Of a stretch of 64,000 nt of DNA, positions 17,579 through 26,307 are shown piece by piece. The position numbers and the translations under genes are program-made. The notes beneath the pieces were generated by a model. It ran no database searches, had not been told where the DNA came from, and saw only the letters and a list, made by a program, of their open reading frames with translations. Where the stretch lies: positions 110,610 through 174,609 of the forward strand of contig JAWSUE010000005.1 of NCBI GenBank assembly GCA_033549065.1, written 5' to 3'. Position 1 is the stretch's first letter; each line of letters starts with the position of its first letter. Source of the stretch: Bacillota bacterium (GTDB lineage Bacteria; Bacillota; Dethiobacteria; DTU022).

Positions 17579-18622
17579 ATGTCCGAACTTTTTCAATTGA
17601 TTTTAGACCGAAGTTATAAAAAGATCGCCATTGTTGGGATGACCAAGAATGTCGGTAAAACTGTTACTCTGAACTACCTGGTTCAGGAGTTTGAAATCTC
17701 CGGTTTGAAGATAGGGTTGGTTTCAGCGGGCTATGACGGTGAACGTTTTGACAGATTAACATTGAAGGAAAAACCCCGGATCTACGCACCCCGGGATTCT
17801 ATAGTTGCCACGGCAAAGGCATGCTTCGATGCAGCAGAAGCAGAGCTGGAATTAATTGAATCCAGTTTTTTTTCAACTCCCCTGGGGCCGGTTTGTATTG
17901 CCAGGGTAAGAAAAGCCGGTTTGGTTGAACTGGCGGGGCCGGGCAGTGTTAACAGCCTGAAAGAACTGACCGATAGAATGTCCCTTGCCGGAGCAGATTA
18001 CATCATTGTTGATGGGGCAATTAACAGGCTTGCGTCAGCCTCCCCTAAACTGACTGAAGCTACAATTCTGGCTTCAGGCGCTGCACTTGGTCCGACCATG
18101 GATGATGTTATTCGAAAAACCAATTTTCGCAGTGCGTTAATGAATCTTAATCGGGTAGAGAATGAAAAACTTTTCCGGATGGCCCTGAAAGGCTTGGATC
18201 ATGGTAATGGAGTGCTCCTGCACAGGGAGGGAGAAGATTTCAGAATAGAAACAGTAGAAGCATCAATTCCACTTATTGCCGGAGCTTTACTTATCGACCG
18301 GTGCAGGCAGAATACGGAAGCGTTGGTTTTTGGAGGCGCCCTGGTTGACAACAGTTTGGTTGATATCATGGAATTATATGATCGGCCACCGGGAATAATT
18401 CTTTTTGATGCTACCAAGTTATTTATTTCACCAGAAACTTACAACAAATATACTAACCGGGGTGGCAAAATAGAAGTTTTAAAGGAGATTGACTTGATTG
18501 CTGTAACGGTTAATCCCACGGATCCCTGCGGAAGGGGCTATGCTCCTGAAATGTTTTTGGAAAGGATGCGTGAGAGCCTGGCGCCCTGCCCGGTTTTTGA
18601 TCTGGTATATGAGAGGCCTTAA
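17579..18622 (+). CDS. kamB: KamB-like lysine 5,6-aminomutase accessory/reactivase protein
   Basis: Protein of about 347 residues with an N-terminal nucleotide-binding loop, IVGMTKNVGKTVTLNYL (residues 18-34), and a D(G/S)A motif (IIVDGAINRLAS) suggestive of a P-loop ATPase. It sits directly before kamD and kamE, the position held by kamB in lysine-fermentation clusters, where it is thought to help reactivate the B12 enzyme. Identity with KamB is from P-loop form, length and position, not alignment. ATG 17579 follows a TGGGG site; an upstream ATG at 17516 adds 21 unlikely residues. No kamC (MutS-like) gene accompanies it. Confidence 0.65.
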   Translation: MSELFQLILDRSYKKIAIVGMTKNVGKTVTLNYLVQEFEISGLKIGLVSAGYDGERFDRLTLKEKPRIYAPRDSIVATAKACFDAAEAELELIESSFFSTPLGPVCIARVRKAGLVELAGPGSVNSLKELTDRMSLAGADYIIVDGAINRLASASPKLTEATILASGAALGPTMDDVIRKTNFRSALMNLNRVENEKLFRMALKGLDHGNGVLLHREGEDFRIETVEASIPLIAGALLIDRCRQNTEALVFGGALVDNSLVDIMELYDRPPGIILFDATKLFISPETYNKYTNRGGKIEVLKEIDLIAVTVNPTDPCGRGYAPEMFLERMRESLAPCPVFDLVYERP

Positions 18623-18655
18623 CAAGTTTTATTAATTTGGAGGGAGAGTGAGTCG

Positions 18656-20233
18656 GTGGATAAAAAGCTGAATATGGATGAGGCCAAGGTAGAATTGGCC
18701 CGCAGGACTGCCGGAAAAATTGCAGATCGTCTTCACTCCTGGATCGGCGATTATACAACTACCACTACAGAACGAGCTGCAGCAAGGCTGCTTGGCATCG
18801 ATGGTGTTGATAAAGCGGGAGTTCCCCTGTCTAATGTTGTGGTTGACAAACTGCACCGTGAAGGCCTTCTGGATCGTGGAATAGTACCCTGGCTGGCGCA
18901 GGCTATTGCTGCCCGTGATGAATCGCCGCAGGTAATCGTAAAAAAGATTTCCGAAGAAAAACTGGAGGTAACTTCTGTCCCGACCAGTTCAGAGGAAGAG
19001 TGGCGGGATATTGCAGATAAACTGGCAAAAGAAGCTGCAGAGAAGATTCGGAAAGTCAGAGAAACCAGGGAAGAACTGATTCGGAATGCAGCATTGCCGA
19101 AGAAACCGCTCTCGTATGTTATTGTCGCGACAGGTAATGTTTACGAAGATGCGGTTCAGGCCAAAGCGGCAGCTCTTCAGGGGGCGGATATAGTTGCTGT
19201 TATACGGCATACCGGCCAGAGCCTGCTTGACTATGTGCCTTACGGTCCAACCACTGAAGGTTTTGGCGGTACATATGCAACTCAGGAGAACTTCAAGATT
19301 GTCCGCAAAGCTCTTGATGAAGCTGGAGAACAGGTCGGTCGATACATTAACCTGGTGAACTATGCTTCAGGGCTCTGCATGCCTGAAATATCAGTAATGG
19401 GAGCTTTTGAACGTTTGGATATGATGCTTAACGATGCAATGTACGGCATTTTGTTCCGTGATATTAATATGCGCCGGACTTTCATCGATCAACACTTCTC
19501 GAGGATGATCAACGCCTATGCCGGTATTACAATTAATACGGGAGAAGATAATTATCTTACCACTGCCGATGCTTTTGAAAAGGGCTATACCGTACTTGCC
19601 TCACAATTTATTAATGAGCAACTTGCTTTACGTTCAGGCCTGCGGGAAGAACAGATTGGTCTGGGGCATGCTTTTGAAATAAATCCTGCCATGGAAGATG
19701 GGCTGTTAATGGAGATAGCACAGGCCCAGCTCTGCCGGGAACTTTTCCCGAAGTCACCGCTTAAATATATGCCACCGACCAAGCATGTTACCGGTGACAT
19801 CTTCAAGACGTATCTGATTAACGGTATGTATAATTTGGTTTCAGTGCTAACAGGGCAGGAGATACAGTTATTAGGAATGCTTACTGAAGCTATCCACACG
19901 CCTTTCATCAGTGACCGTTACCTCAGTATCAGTAACAGCCGTTATATATTTAATAATGCCCGTCATCTGGGTGAAGAGATAAATTTCAAGAAGGACGGAA
20001 GTATCTATAAGCGTGCAGAATACCTTCTTGACGAAGCTTGTCGTATGTTGAAAGAGATTGAAAAGATAGGCATTGAAACAGCTTTGGAAGAGGGTATGTT
20101 TGCCGATATTAAAAGGCCAAGAGAAGGTGGAAAAGGCGGAAACGGCGTTATAGTTAAGCACAAAGACTACTATAACCCATTTTATGATTTATTCATGAAG
20201 AACCCGGTAGAGACGGAAGGGAGGCTTTCCTGA
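18656..20233 (+). CDS. kamD: Lysine 5,6-aminomutase alpha subunit
   Basis: Large TIM-barrel subunit of the AdoCbl- and PLP-dependent 5,6-aminomutase, which moves the terminal amino group of D-lysine or beta-lysine to the neighbouring carbon. The protein (525 residues, near the usual 515-520) contains the family blocks DYTTTTTERAAARLLGIDG, VDKLHREGLLDRG, YVPYGPTTEGFGGTYATQEN and the late MYNLVSVLTGQEIQLLGMLT region. Start is GTG 18656 with GGAGGGAG about ten bases upstream. The beta-subunit gene follows after one base. Confidence 0.92.
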   Translation: MDKKLNMDEAKVELARRTAGKIADRLHSWIGDYTTTTTERAAARLLGIDGVDKAGVPLSNVVVDKLHREGLLDRGIVPWLAQAIAARDESPQVIVKKISEEKLEVTSVPTSSEEEWRDIADKLAKEAAEKIRKVRETREELIRNAALPKKPLSYVIVATGNVYEDAVQAKAAALQGADIVAVIRHTGQSLLDYVPYGPTTEGFGGTYATQENFKIVRKALDEAGEQVGRYINLVNYASGLCMPEISVMGAFERLDMMLNDAMYGILFRDINMRRTFIDQHFSRMINAYAGITINTGEDNYLTTADAFEKGYTVLASQFINEQLALRSGLREEQIGLGHAFEINPAMEDGLLMEIAQAQLCRELFPKSPLKYMPPTKHVTGDIFKTYLINGMYNLVSVLTGQEIQLLGMLTEAIHTPFISDRYLSISNSRYIFNNARHLGEEINFKKDGSIYKRAEYLLDEACRMLKEIEKIGIETALEEGMFADIKRPREGGKGGNGVIVKHKDYYNPFYDLFMKNPVETEGRLS

Positions 20234-20234
20234 T

Positions 20235-20984
20235 ATGGATGTTGATTTCACCAAAGTAAAAACCTACGGAGATACCCTGAATGATGGTGCTATGCAGGTT
20301 AGTTTCACCCTTCCGGTACCGGCCGGGGATGAAGCAAAAGAAGCTGCCCGGCAAATGGCTTTAAAACTCGGTCTTGATGCTCCTGCTGTCACAGAAATGG
20401 CCGATTTGGGGGCAGGTTTTACTTTCTTTGTTCTCTATGGTAAATGTATGCACACTGTTGATTATTCGGCGATAAAGATTCCGAAGCAGCAGCAAAAAAT
20501 AATGAGTTTCAAGGAAATAAATGCAATGATCAAGGAAAAGCTTGGGCGAAAAGTTGTTGTGGTCGCAGCCTGTACCGGTAGCGATGCGCATACGGTTGGT
20601 ATCGATGCTATCGTTAATATGAAGGGGTATGCCGGTGAATATGGACTGGAACGTTATCCTGAAATCGAAGCATATAACCTGGGCAGCCAGGTTCCAAATG
20701 CCGATCTTCTGGCCAGAGCTGTTGAGTTAAACGCGGATGCTATCCTGGTTTCCCAGGTGGTAACCCAAAAAAATATCCACCTGGAAAACCTGACAGAACT
20801 GGTAGAGCTTTCTGAAGCAGAAGGAATCAGGGATAAAGTACTGCTTATTTGCGGTGGCCCCAGGATATCTCATGAATTGGCTATTGAATTGGGTTATGAT
20901 GCCGGCTTCGGTCCGGGCACATTACCCAACCATGTTGCTTCATATATTACTGCCGAACTGGTGCGGCGGGGAAAGAAAAAATAA
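20235..20984 (+). CDS. kamE: Lysine 5,6-aminomutase beta subunit (B12- and PLP-binding)
   Basis: Carries the Rossmann-type cobalamin domain. The base-off B12 motif DxHxxG is present as DAHTVG, with His119 as the expected axial cobalt ligand. Lys130 in VNMKGYAGEYGLERY lies eleven residues later, the spacing of the PLP-binding lysine in characterised KamE. 249 residues. The PLP lysine in this subunit and the 525/249 size split mark it as lysine 5,6-aminomutase, not ornithine 4,5-aminomutase, which uses a roughly 120-residue OraS and a roughly 730-residue OraE. Confidence 0.93.
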   Translation: MDVDFTKVKTYGDTLNDGAMQVSFTLPVPAGDEAKEAARQMALKLGLDAPAVTEMADLGAGFTFFVLYGKCMHTVDYSAIKIPKQQQKIMSFKEINAMIKEKLGRKVVVVAACTGSDAHTVGIDAIVNMKGYAGEYGLERYPEIEAYNLGSQVPNADLLARAVELNADAILVSQVVTQKNIHLENLTELVELSEAEGIRDKVLLICGGPRISHELAIELGYDAGFGPGTLPNHVASYITAELVRRGKKK

Positions 20985-20992
20985 AAAAACAG

Positions 20993-21022
20993 CGCAGGGC
21001 AGACCGGTAGGTCTGCCCTGCG
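20993..21022. terminator. Strong hairpin after kamE
   Basis: A 13-bp perfect stem (20993-21005 with 21010-21022) closed by a GGTA loop. On the + strand only GGTTTATA follows, so it may be a leaky terminator or an mRNA end-stabiliser between kamE and the antiporter gene. Read on the - strand, the same hairpin is followed by a long T run and would be a good intrinsic terminator. Confidence 0.6.
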
Positions 21023-21106
21023 GGTTTATAGGGGGTGATTACCGGTTTCTTACGAGCTTTACAGTGTTTCCATTAATTAAACTTATTAAACAGGAGGTAA
21101 GAAAGC

Positions 21107-22555
21107 ATGACAACTGAGCAAAAATCAGTAACGGACAAAAAACCCAGTTTTGCAGGTGCACTGTTTGTCATCCTGTTTCTCTGTGTGGCTCTCTTTGTCC
21201 AGGTTTTCGTTATTGATGAACCCTGGGTAACTCACATTACCCTGATCCTGGCCAGCGTGGTCGCCATAATCGTGGCAACTCGGTCAGGGTATACTTACAA
21301 GGAGTGCCAGGATGCAATTTTATATGGATGTAACCTGGCTATGCTGCCGATGATGATCCTGATGATGATCGGGGTTTTAATTGGCTCGTGGATTCCTTCC
21401 GGAACCATTCCTTCACTGATTTATTACGGGATGTTGATCTTGACACCGTCAATATTCCTGGCCACTGTTTGCCTTGTTTGTGCGATTGCTTCGGTAACGA
21501 CAGGCAGTTCATGGACAACCGGCGCAACTTTCGGTGTTGCTTTCATGGGCATAGGGATGGGCCTTGGCATCCCTGCAGCCATGACTGCCGGTGCTGTTAT
21601 TTCCGGAGCGATCTTCGGTGATAAAATGTCACCGCTATCCGATTCAACAAACCTGGGTGCTGCAGTAGGAGAGGCGGACCTGTTTGACCATATCAAGAGC
21701 ATGATGTATACTACAATACCCGCCCTGGTTTTGGCCTTAATCCTATATGCAATAATGGGCGCGCGGTTTGCCGGTGGAACGATTGACGCAGCCCAGATCT
21801 CTATGGTTCTTGATGGCCTGACAGCAAACTTCCATATCAGTCTTATTCATTTCATTCCCCCTATTCTGGTTGTTGTTCTGGCGGTCAAGAGAATTCCGGG
21901 CCTGGCAGTAATGATCATTGCTTCGCTGATTGGTGCAGCCTTTGCCATGATCTTCCAGGGTGTTGGACTTGCCGAAATGCTGAACTACATGAATTACGGT
22001 TATATTGCAAATACAGGTGTTGAGGCTCTGGACAGCCTGCTGAGCCGTGGTGGCCTGCAGAGCATGATGTGGACAATATCCCTCGGTTTTATTGCACTGT
22101 CTTTTGGGGGCATAATCGAGAAAACCCAGATGTTAAACGTATTGTTGGAAAAAATGGGTTCACTGGTGAAAAGTGTTGGAGGACTGGTTACTACCCATGT
22201 CATCTCCGGTATCCTGGTAAACCTCTTTTCTGCCAGTCAGTACATGGCGATTATCATTCCCGGCCGGATGTACCGTCCTGCGTACAAGAAGTTAGGGCTT
22301 CTGCCGCAGGTGCTTTCACGGACTTCCGAAGACTCTGGAACTGTAACCTCACCGCTGGTTCCCTGGGGACTGTGCGGGGTATTCTTCTATGGATGCCTGG
22401 GAGTACCCACCCTTGAGTATCTTCCATATACCTTCCTTTCATTCCTCGTTCCGATCATTGCTATAATCTATTCCTGGGTAGGATTTGCTATGTTCAAGGA
22501 AGGCGATATCAAAAGTGTCAGCCATTATAAAGAAGATGAGGAATCAGCATTTTAA
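21107..22555 (+). CDS. NhaC-family Na+/H+ antiporter-type permease
   Basis: Membrane protein of 482 residues with about a dozen hydrophobic segments and the NhaC signature SGAIFGDKMSPLSDSTNLGA, plus TTGSSWTTGATFG. Characterised relatives exchange Na+ or organic ions against protons; some family members near amino-acid catabolic genes carry the metabolite itself. Here it stands between kamDE and an M20 peptidase gene, so import or exchange of the aminomutase substrate or product is possible (inference). ATG 21107 follows AGGAGGTAAGAAAGC. Confidence 0.85.
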   Translation: MTTEQKSVTDKKPSFAGALFVILFLCVALFVQVFVIDEPWVTHITLILASVVAIIVATRSGYTYKECQDAILYGCNLAMLPMMILMMIGVLIGSWIPSGTIPSLIYYGMLILTPSIFLATVCLVCAIASVTTGSSWTTGATFGVAFMGIGMGLGIPAAMTAGAVISGAIFGDKMSPLSDSTNLGAAVGEADLFDHIKSMMYTTIPALVLALILYAIMGARFAGGTIDAAQISMVLDGLTANFHISLIHFIPPILVVVLAVKRIPGLAVMIIASLIGAAFAMIFQGVGLAEMLNYMNYGYIANTGVEALDSLLSRGGLQSMMWTISLGFIALSFGGIIEKTQMLNVLLEKMGSLVKSVGGLVTTHVISGILVNLFSASQYMAIIIPGRMYRPAYKKLGLLPQVLSRTSEDSGTVTSPLVPWGLCGVFFYGCLGVPTLEYLPYTFLSFLVPIIAIIYSWVGFAMFKEGDIKSVSHYKEDEESAF

Positions 22556-22576
22556 TTGTTTTTCCAACTGATGACT

Positions 22577-22607
22577 GAGGGGAGGCTTGCCTCCCCTCTG
22601 AAGGAGG
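22577..22607 (+). promoter_or_regulatory. Hairpin competing with a ribosome-binding site
   Basis: GAGGGGAGGC (22577-22586) pairs with GCCTCCCCTC (22589-22598). The 3' arm contains CCTCC (22590-22594), also complementary to the GGAGG of the ribosome-binding site at 22603-22607 for the next gene. The two pairings exclude each other. A regulatory role is inferred only. Confidence 0.35.
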
Positions 22608-22615
22608 TGTCAGGC

Positions 22616-23845
22616 ATGGCTGTAGATATGAAACTCTATGAAAAAGCCTCGGACATGATTAAACGAGATGACATGGTTAAACTCCTCAGAGAACTGGTGA
22701 ACATAAAAAGCCCATTTTTTGAAGAAGCGGAAATCATCGATTATCTTCGGGGTCGATTGTCATACTACAACAGGCTTGAAACAAAAATACATCATTACAG
22801 TGAGCACAAGATAACAAATTTTAACGGAGAAAACCTGATAGTGAAATTAAAGGGCAGCGGAAGCGGACCTAAATTGCTGATCAATGCCCATGTTGATACA
22901 GTTCCCCTATGCGATGGATGGACAGTCGATCCTTACCAGGGGATGGAAAAGGATAACCGGCTTTATGGTCTCGGGTCTCTGGATATGAAGTCCGGGGTTG
23001 TTGCTTCGGTATTTTTGCTTGAAGCTCTGGTAGAAGCCGGAATTGATCTGAAAGGTGACATTATTTTCACCGCAGTCAGTGATGAAGAAGGGCCTTTCGG
23101 TCTGGGTACGCATTACACAATTATTGATAAGATAGTGACTGATTGTGATTATGCAATTATTCCGGAACCTACAGGACCTTTTGCTCCGGGCGATGAGAAA
23201 TTTCCCTGCATTGCCCTTGGGAGCCGCGGCACTGCTGTTTATTATGTTGAAGTTAAGGGTAAATCGGCACACGGGGCGACCCCTGAAAAGGGTATCAATG
23301 CTATTGAAGATGCAGCCCGAATTATTACTGCACTGATTGAAAATTTGGACCTTGGTCAGCATCCTCTTTTAGGTGAGGGAACAATGTGTATCACAAACCT
23401 GCGTGGTGGCGAAAAATATTTACTTGTTCCCGAGGCAGCCAGCTTTACAATATACAGGCATACGGTTGATGGTGATGCCGACATGGCATTGCGTGAAGTA
23501 GTGGATATTGTTAACAGCTTGAATTTACAGAGTGAAGTAAAGATAAAACTGCGGGATCTTCCACACCCTGAAGCATATTTTTTACCCTGGATTGTCGATG
23601 AGGACGAAGAAATAGTGCAATCCTTAAAACAGGGGAGTGCGGAAATTCTCGGGAAAGAGATGCAGACGACCTATTTCCGTTCAGAGTCTGATGCAAATCA
23701 TATCGCTTCCCGCTTGAAGATACCAACAGTAATCTTTGGGCCGGATGGAGCCAACTACCATGCTGCAGATGAATATGTAGAGATAGATACCATGGTAAAT
23801 ACAGCGAAAATCATGCTTTATACTGTGCTTGACCTTTTAACCTAA
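22616..23845 (+). CDS. M20-family metallopeptidase/deacylase
   Basis: Zinc amidohydrolase with NAHVDTVPL, GSLDMKSGVVASVFLLEAL, the catalytic AVSDEEGPFG, an IPEPTG motif, the lid segment KSAHGATPEKGINAIEDA and a C-terminal GANYHAADEYVEI histidine. About 409 residues. ATG 22616 is six bases past AAGGAGGTG, far better than the upstream in-frame TTG at 22556. It lies in the aminomutase/antiporter gene row, so it may release the amino acid substrate from a peptide or acylated form (inference). Confidence 0.85.
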   Translation: MAVDMKLYEKASDMIKRDDMVKLLRELVNIKSPFFEEAEIIDYLRGRLSYYNRLETKIHHYSEHKITNFNGENLIVKLKGSGSGPKLLINAHVDTVPLCDGWTVDPYQGMEKDNRLYGLGSLDMKSGVVASVFLLEALVEAGIDLKGDIIFTAVSDEEGPFGLGTHYTIIDKIVTDCDYAIIPEPTGPFAPGDEKFPCIALGSRGTAVYYVEVKGKSAHGATPEKGINAIEDAARIITALIENLDLGQHPLLGEGTMCITNLRGGEKYLLVPEAASFTIYRHTVDGDADMALREVVDIVNSLNLQSEVKIKLRDLPHPEAYFLPWIVDEDEEIVQSLKQGSAEILGKEMQTTYFRSESDANHIASRLKIPTVIFGPDGANYHAADEYVEIDTMVNTAKIMLYTVLDLLT

Positions 23846-23910
23846 TATAATATTATTGTCATCCAGCTTTTGATAAGGGCATTTTATGATCATTAAAAAT
23901 CTTCTTTCTC

Positions 23911-23985
23911 TTGCTGTTATCAGAAGGTGTGATACAATATCTTTGTCCGGCTGTTAAGATTTAAGATAGCCGGGCAATATTTTTG
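23911..23985 (+). promoter_or_regulatory. Promoter and leader hairpin of the DMT permease gene
   Basis: TTGCTG (23911-23916) and TACAAT (23933-23938) are 16 bases apart, with an upstream TG forming an extended -10. A CCGGCT/AGCCGG stem (23947-23952 with 23968-23973) is followed by a T-rich stretch and may act as a weak attenuator. Inference from sequence. Confidence 0.45.
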
Positions 23986-23996
23986 TGAGGACAGAG

Positions 23997-24935
23997 ATGA
24001 ACGAAACAAACGATAGAAAAAAAATGATCCTGGCTGATATATCCCTATTATTCGTGGCATTGTTCTGGGGATCCAACTTTGTGATCATGAAGCATGCTTT
24101 CGAGGTTATCGAACCTTTCACATACCTGGGAATAAGGTTCTGTATTGCTTCGGTACTGCTTGCATTATTTTTCTGGAAGCGACTTCGGAAAGCACCTGTT
24201 GGAGATTATCTTGCCGGATGTCTGATAGGATTCTTTTTGTTCACCGGTTACCTGTTTCAAACTGTAGGGCTTTTGCATACAACACCGGCTAATTCAGGCT
24301 TCATTACCGGGATGGCCGTTGTGATCGTTCCTTTCCTTTACTATATAGTAACCAAACGCTCTCCAGGTTGGTTTGCATTTACCGGCGGCGGCTTGGCGGC
24401 TCTGGGGCTCTATTTTCTTTCCACAACCGATACTGTAGGACTTGGGTTTGGGGATGGGCTGACCCTGATCGGTGCTTTTCTTTTTGCAGCTCACCTGATA
24501 GCGATCGCAATTCATGTTCGGAAGCGTGACCCGATAGTCCTGGCAGTAACCCAGATCGCATTTACAGGCTTTGCCAGTTTTGTAGTTGCGCTAATTTTTG
24601 AACCTAAAACAGGAATGTTCGATCACCCTTACCTGATTTGGGCAGCTATATTATATGCCGTTATCTTCTGCACTATCGGTGCCTTTGTCACCCAAACCGT
24701 AGCTCAGCGATATACTTCACCTACCCATGCTGTATTGATCTTGTCGACAGAGGCAATTTTTGCCGGTCTTTTCTCTTACCTCTTCTGGGGTGAGACCTTT
24801 TCATTCCGCAAACTCTTTGGGGCAATGATGATCCTGATCGGGATCCTTGCAACCGAACTACAGCCGGTTCTTTCCGCTAAATTTGCAGCCAGACGCGCCG
24901 AGATGATCAGCAGAAGTTTACCTCCAGTAAAATAG
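23997..24935 (+). CDS. DMT/EamA-family permease
   Basis: About 312 residues with ten membrane segments in two EamA repeats: the first opens VALFWGSNFVIMKHAFEVI and has TYLGIRFCIASVLLALFFW, the second ends ILSTEAIFAGLFSYLFWGE. This is the YdcZ/RhaT-like exporter fold common for amino acid or metabolite efflux, with unknown substrate here. ATG 23997 is six bases after GTGAGG. It is not closely similar to the RarD protein at the left edge. Confidence 0.85.
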   Translation: MNETNDRKKMILADISLLFVALFWGSNFVIMKHAFEVIEPFTYLGIRFCIASVLLALFFWKRLRKAPVGDYLAGCLIGFFLFTGYLFQTVGLLHTTPANSGFITGMAVVIVPFLYYIVTKRSPGWFAFTGGGLAALGLYFLSTTDTVGLGFGDGLTLIGAFLFAAHLIAIAIHVRKRDPIVLAVTQIAFTGFASFVVALIFEPKTGMFDHPYLIWAAILYAVIFCTIGAFVTQTVAQRYTSPTHAVLILSTEAIFAGLFSYLFWGETFSFRKLFGAMMILIGILATELQPVLSAKFAARRAEMISRSLPPVK

Positions 24936-25038
24936 GTTATTAATAGTCAACCTGATTCATGATATAATTCAGATAAATTCTATATTATCTTATAAATAAT
25001 AAAGACTCATTCGAAAAGAGTCAGGCCGGGGTAAATCT

Positions 25039-26166
25039 ATGGAAAAAGAGATTCGTGAATATGCCCTTGAAATAGGATTTGATGATGTCGGTTATACTTC
25101 AGCTGAACCCTTTGATCAGTTATCTGAAGCACTGGTGGAAAGAATCAGCGGTTACAGCTGGATAACCGATGATTTGATGCAGCTGGCTCGTATTGCAGAC
25201 CCACGTTACGTGCTTCCTTCCGCGAAATCGGTCGTGGTTATGATTTACGACTACTTCAAACTGGCTTACCCGGAAGAACTGAACGGTTTAATCGGTAAAG
25301 CTTACCAGTCACGTTTATATCCCGGGAAAAAACGTCTTTTTGGCAGTAGAATCCGATTGATGAAAGAGTTCCTGGAAAGTAAGGGTATGGAAGTTGGTAT
25401 GAGACCTGCTATGGCTGATCGTCAATCTGCCGTGAGGGCTGGTGTCGGTAAATTTGGCTGTAATACTTTTGTTTTTGCTCCCGGGAGGGGCAGTTTTGTA
25501 GCCATTATAGCCATGGCTGTCGGCAGGGAACTTGAACCTACAGGAACTAATAGACATGAGAAACAAACAACATGCCCTGATGGCTGTAATCGCTGCCTGG
25601 AGGCATGCCCGACGGGAGCCCTTTATGAACCTTTCAAGATAAACCCTTTAAGATGTATTGCCTTTAATACATACGGAACGGGGAATTTCCCGGGTGCACC
25701 GGAGGATATCCCAATCGATATCCGTGAAAAAATGGGTTCATGGTTATACGGGTGTGATATATGCCAGGATGTATGCCCTCAAAACCAGCGGAGATTAAAA
25801 GTAAAACTTGTTCCTGATGCTTTTCTGGAAGAAATAGCCCCGAAATTTGCACCGGAAATTTTACTGAATATGGACGATCATTATTATTTCGAAACAGTCC
25901 AGCAGTTGCTTTACGGTTATTTTTGGGAGAAAAAATTTCTTCAACGTAATGCAGCTATTGCCCTGGGCAATAAGATGGATCGAACAGCAGTTGAATACCT
26001 GTCGAAGTCTGTAAGAGAACCTGAGAATATGGTTAGGCAGTACAGCTGCTGGGCTCTCGGACGACTTGGCGGCATGAAGAGCAAGAAATTACTGGAAGAA
26101 GTCCTGGCAGTTGAAGAATCCGATAGAGTTCGGGAAGAGATTTTGCTGGCGCTTGAGAACTGCTGA
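25039..26166 (+). CDS. QueG-like double [4Fe-4S] protein with HEAT-type C-terminus
   Basis: Resembles epoxyqueuosine reductase QueG and the wider corrinoid-dependent, reductive-dehalogenase-like fold. A flavin/corrinoid-type N-terminal half contains RQSAVRAGVGKFGCNTFVFA, corresponding to the QueG AARAGLGWIGKNT region. Two ferredoxin-like clusters follow (CPDGCNRCLEACPTGAL and CDICQDVCPQN). A C-terminal part from about residue 285 looks like HEAT/armadillo repeats, as in QueG. The residues before the RAG(V/L)G block differ from true QueG, so tRNA epoxyqueuosine may not be the substrate. ATG 25039; own upstream AT-rich region. Confidence 0.7.
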   Translation: MEKEIREYALEIGFDDVGYTSAEPFDQLSEALVERISGYSWITDDLMQLARIADPRYVLPSAKSVVVMIYDYFKLAYPEELNGLIGKAYQSRLYPGKKRLFGSRIRLMKEFLESKGMEVGMRPAMADRQSAVRAGVGKFGCNTFVFAPGRGSFVAIIAMAVGRELEPTGTNRHEKQTTCPDGCNRCLEACPTGALYEPFKINPLRCIAFNTYGTGNFPGAPEDIPIDIREKMGSWLYGCDICQDVCPQNQRRLKVKLVPDAFLEEIAPKFAPEILLNMDDHYYFETVQQLLYGYFWEKKFLQRNAAIALGNKMDRTAVEYLSKSVREPENMVRQYSCWALGRLGGMKSKKLLEEVLAVEESDRVREEILLALENC

Positions 26167-26178
26167 ATAATTGTTCTG

Positions 26179-26207
26179 TTGACAGTACCAGTTGGCTGAA
26201 TTAAGAT
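26179..26207 (+). promoter_or_regulatory. Promoter of the hut operon
   Basis: Consensus TTGACA (26179-26184) and TAAGAT (26202-26207) with 17-base spacing, giving a transcript start near 26214. The leader of about 120 bases carries the HutP-type site and terminator described next. Confidence 0.7.
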
Positions 26208-26256
26208 TAAGTTGATAGTGTAGATAAATGTTATGTTTTATTTATCCTGCTGCTCA

Positions 26257-26273
26257 AAGTTATTAGACACGAG
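26257..26273 (+). promoter_or_regulatory. Candidate HutP RNA-binding site (NAG-N4-NAG-N4-NAG)
   Basis: AAG (26257-26259), TAG (26264-26266) and GAG (26271-26273) are each separated by exactly four bases, the spacing of the NAG triplets bound by Bacillus HutP. The site abuts the terminator hairpin in front of hutH, and a hutP gene lies downstream of hutH. Additional, irregularly spaced AAG/TAG triplets occur at 26203-26223. The role is inferred from HutP knowledge. Confidence 0.65.
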
Positions 26274-26274
26274 G

Positions 26275-26307
26275 GAGCGCCGGGGGTTTAAACCCTGCGC
26301 TCTTTTC
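26275..26307 (+). terminator. Leader terminator before hutH, probable HutP target
   Basis: GAGCGC (26275-26280) pairs with GCGCTC (26297-26302); an inner GGG/CCC helix extends it, and TTTTC follows. It lies between the hut promoter and the hutH ribosome-binding site (GGGAGG), so it would block expression unless read through, as in the Bacillus hut system. Confidence 0.75.

Noticed and set aside
18656..20984. Ornithine 4,5-aminomutase (OraS/OraE)
   Set aside because: Subunit sizes (525 and 249 residues) and the PLP lysine in the B12-binding subunit fit lysine 5,6-aminomutase instead.
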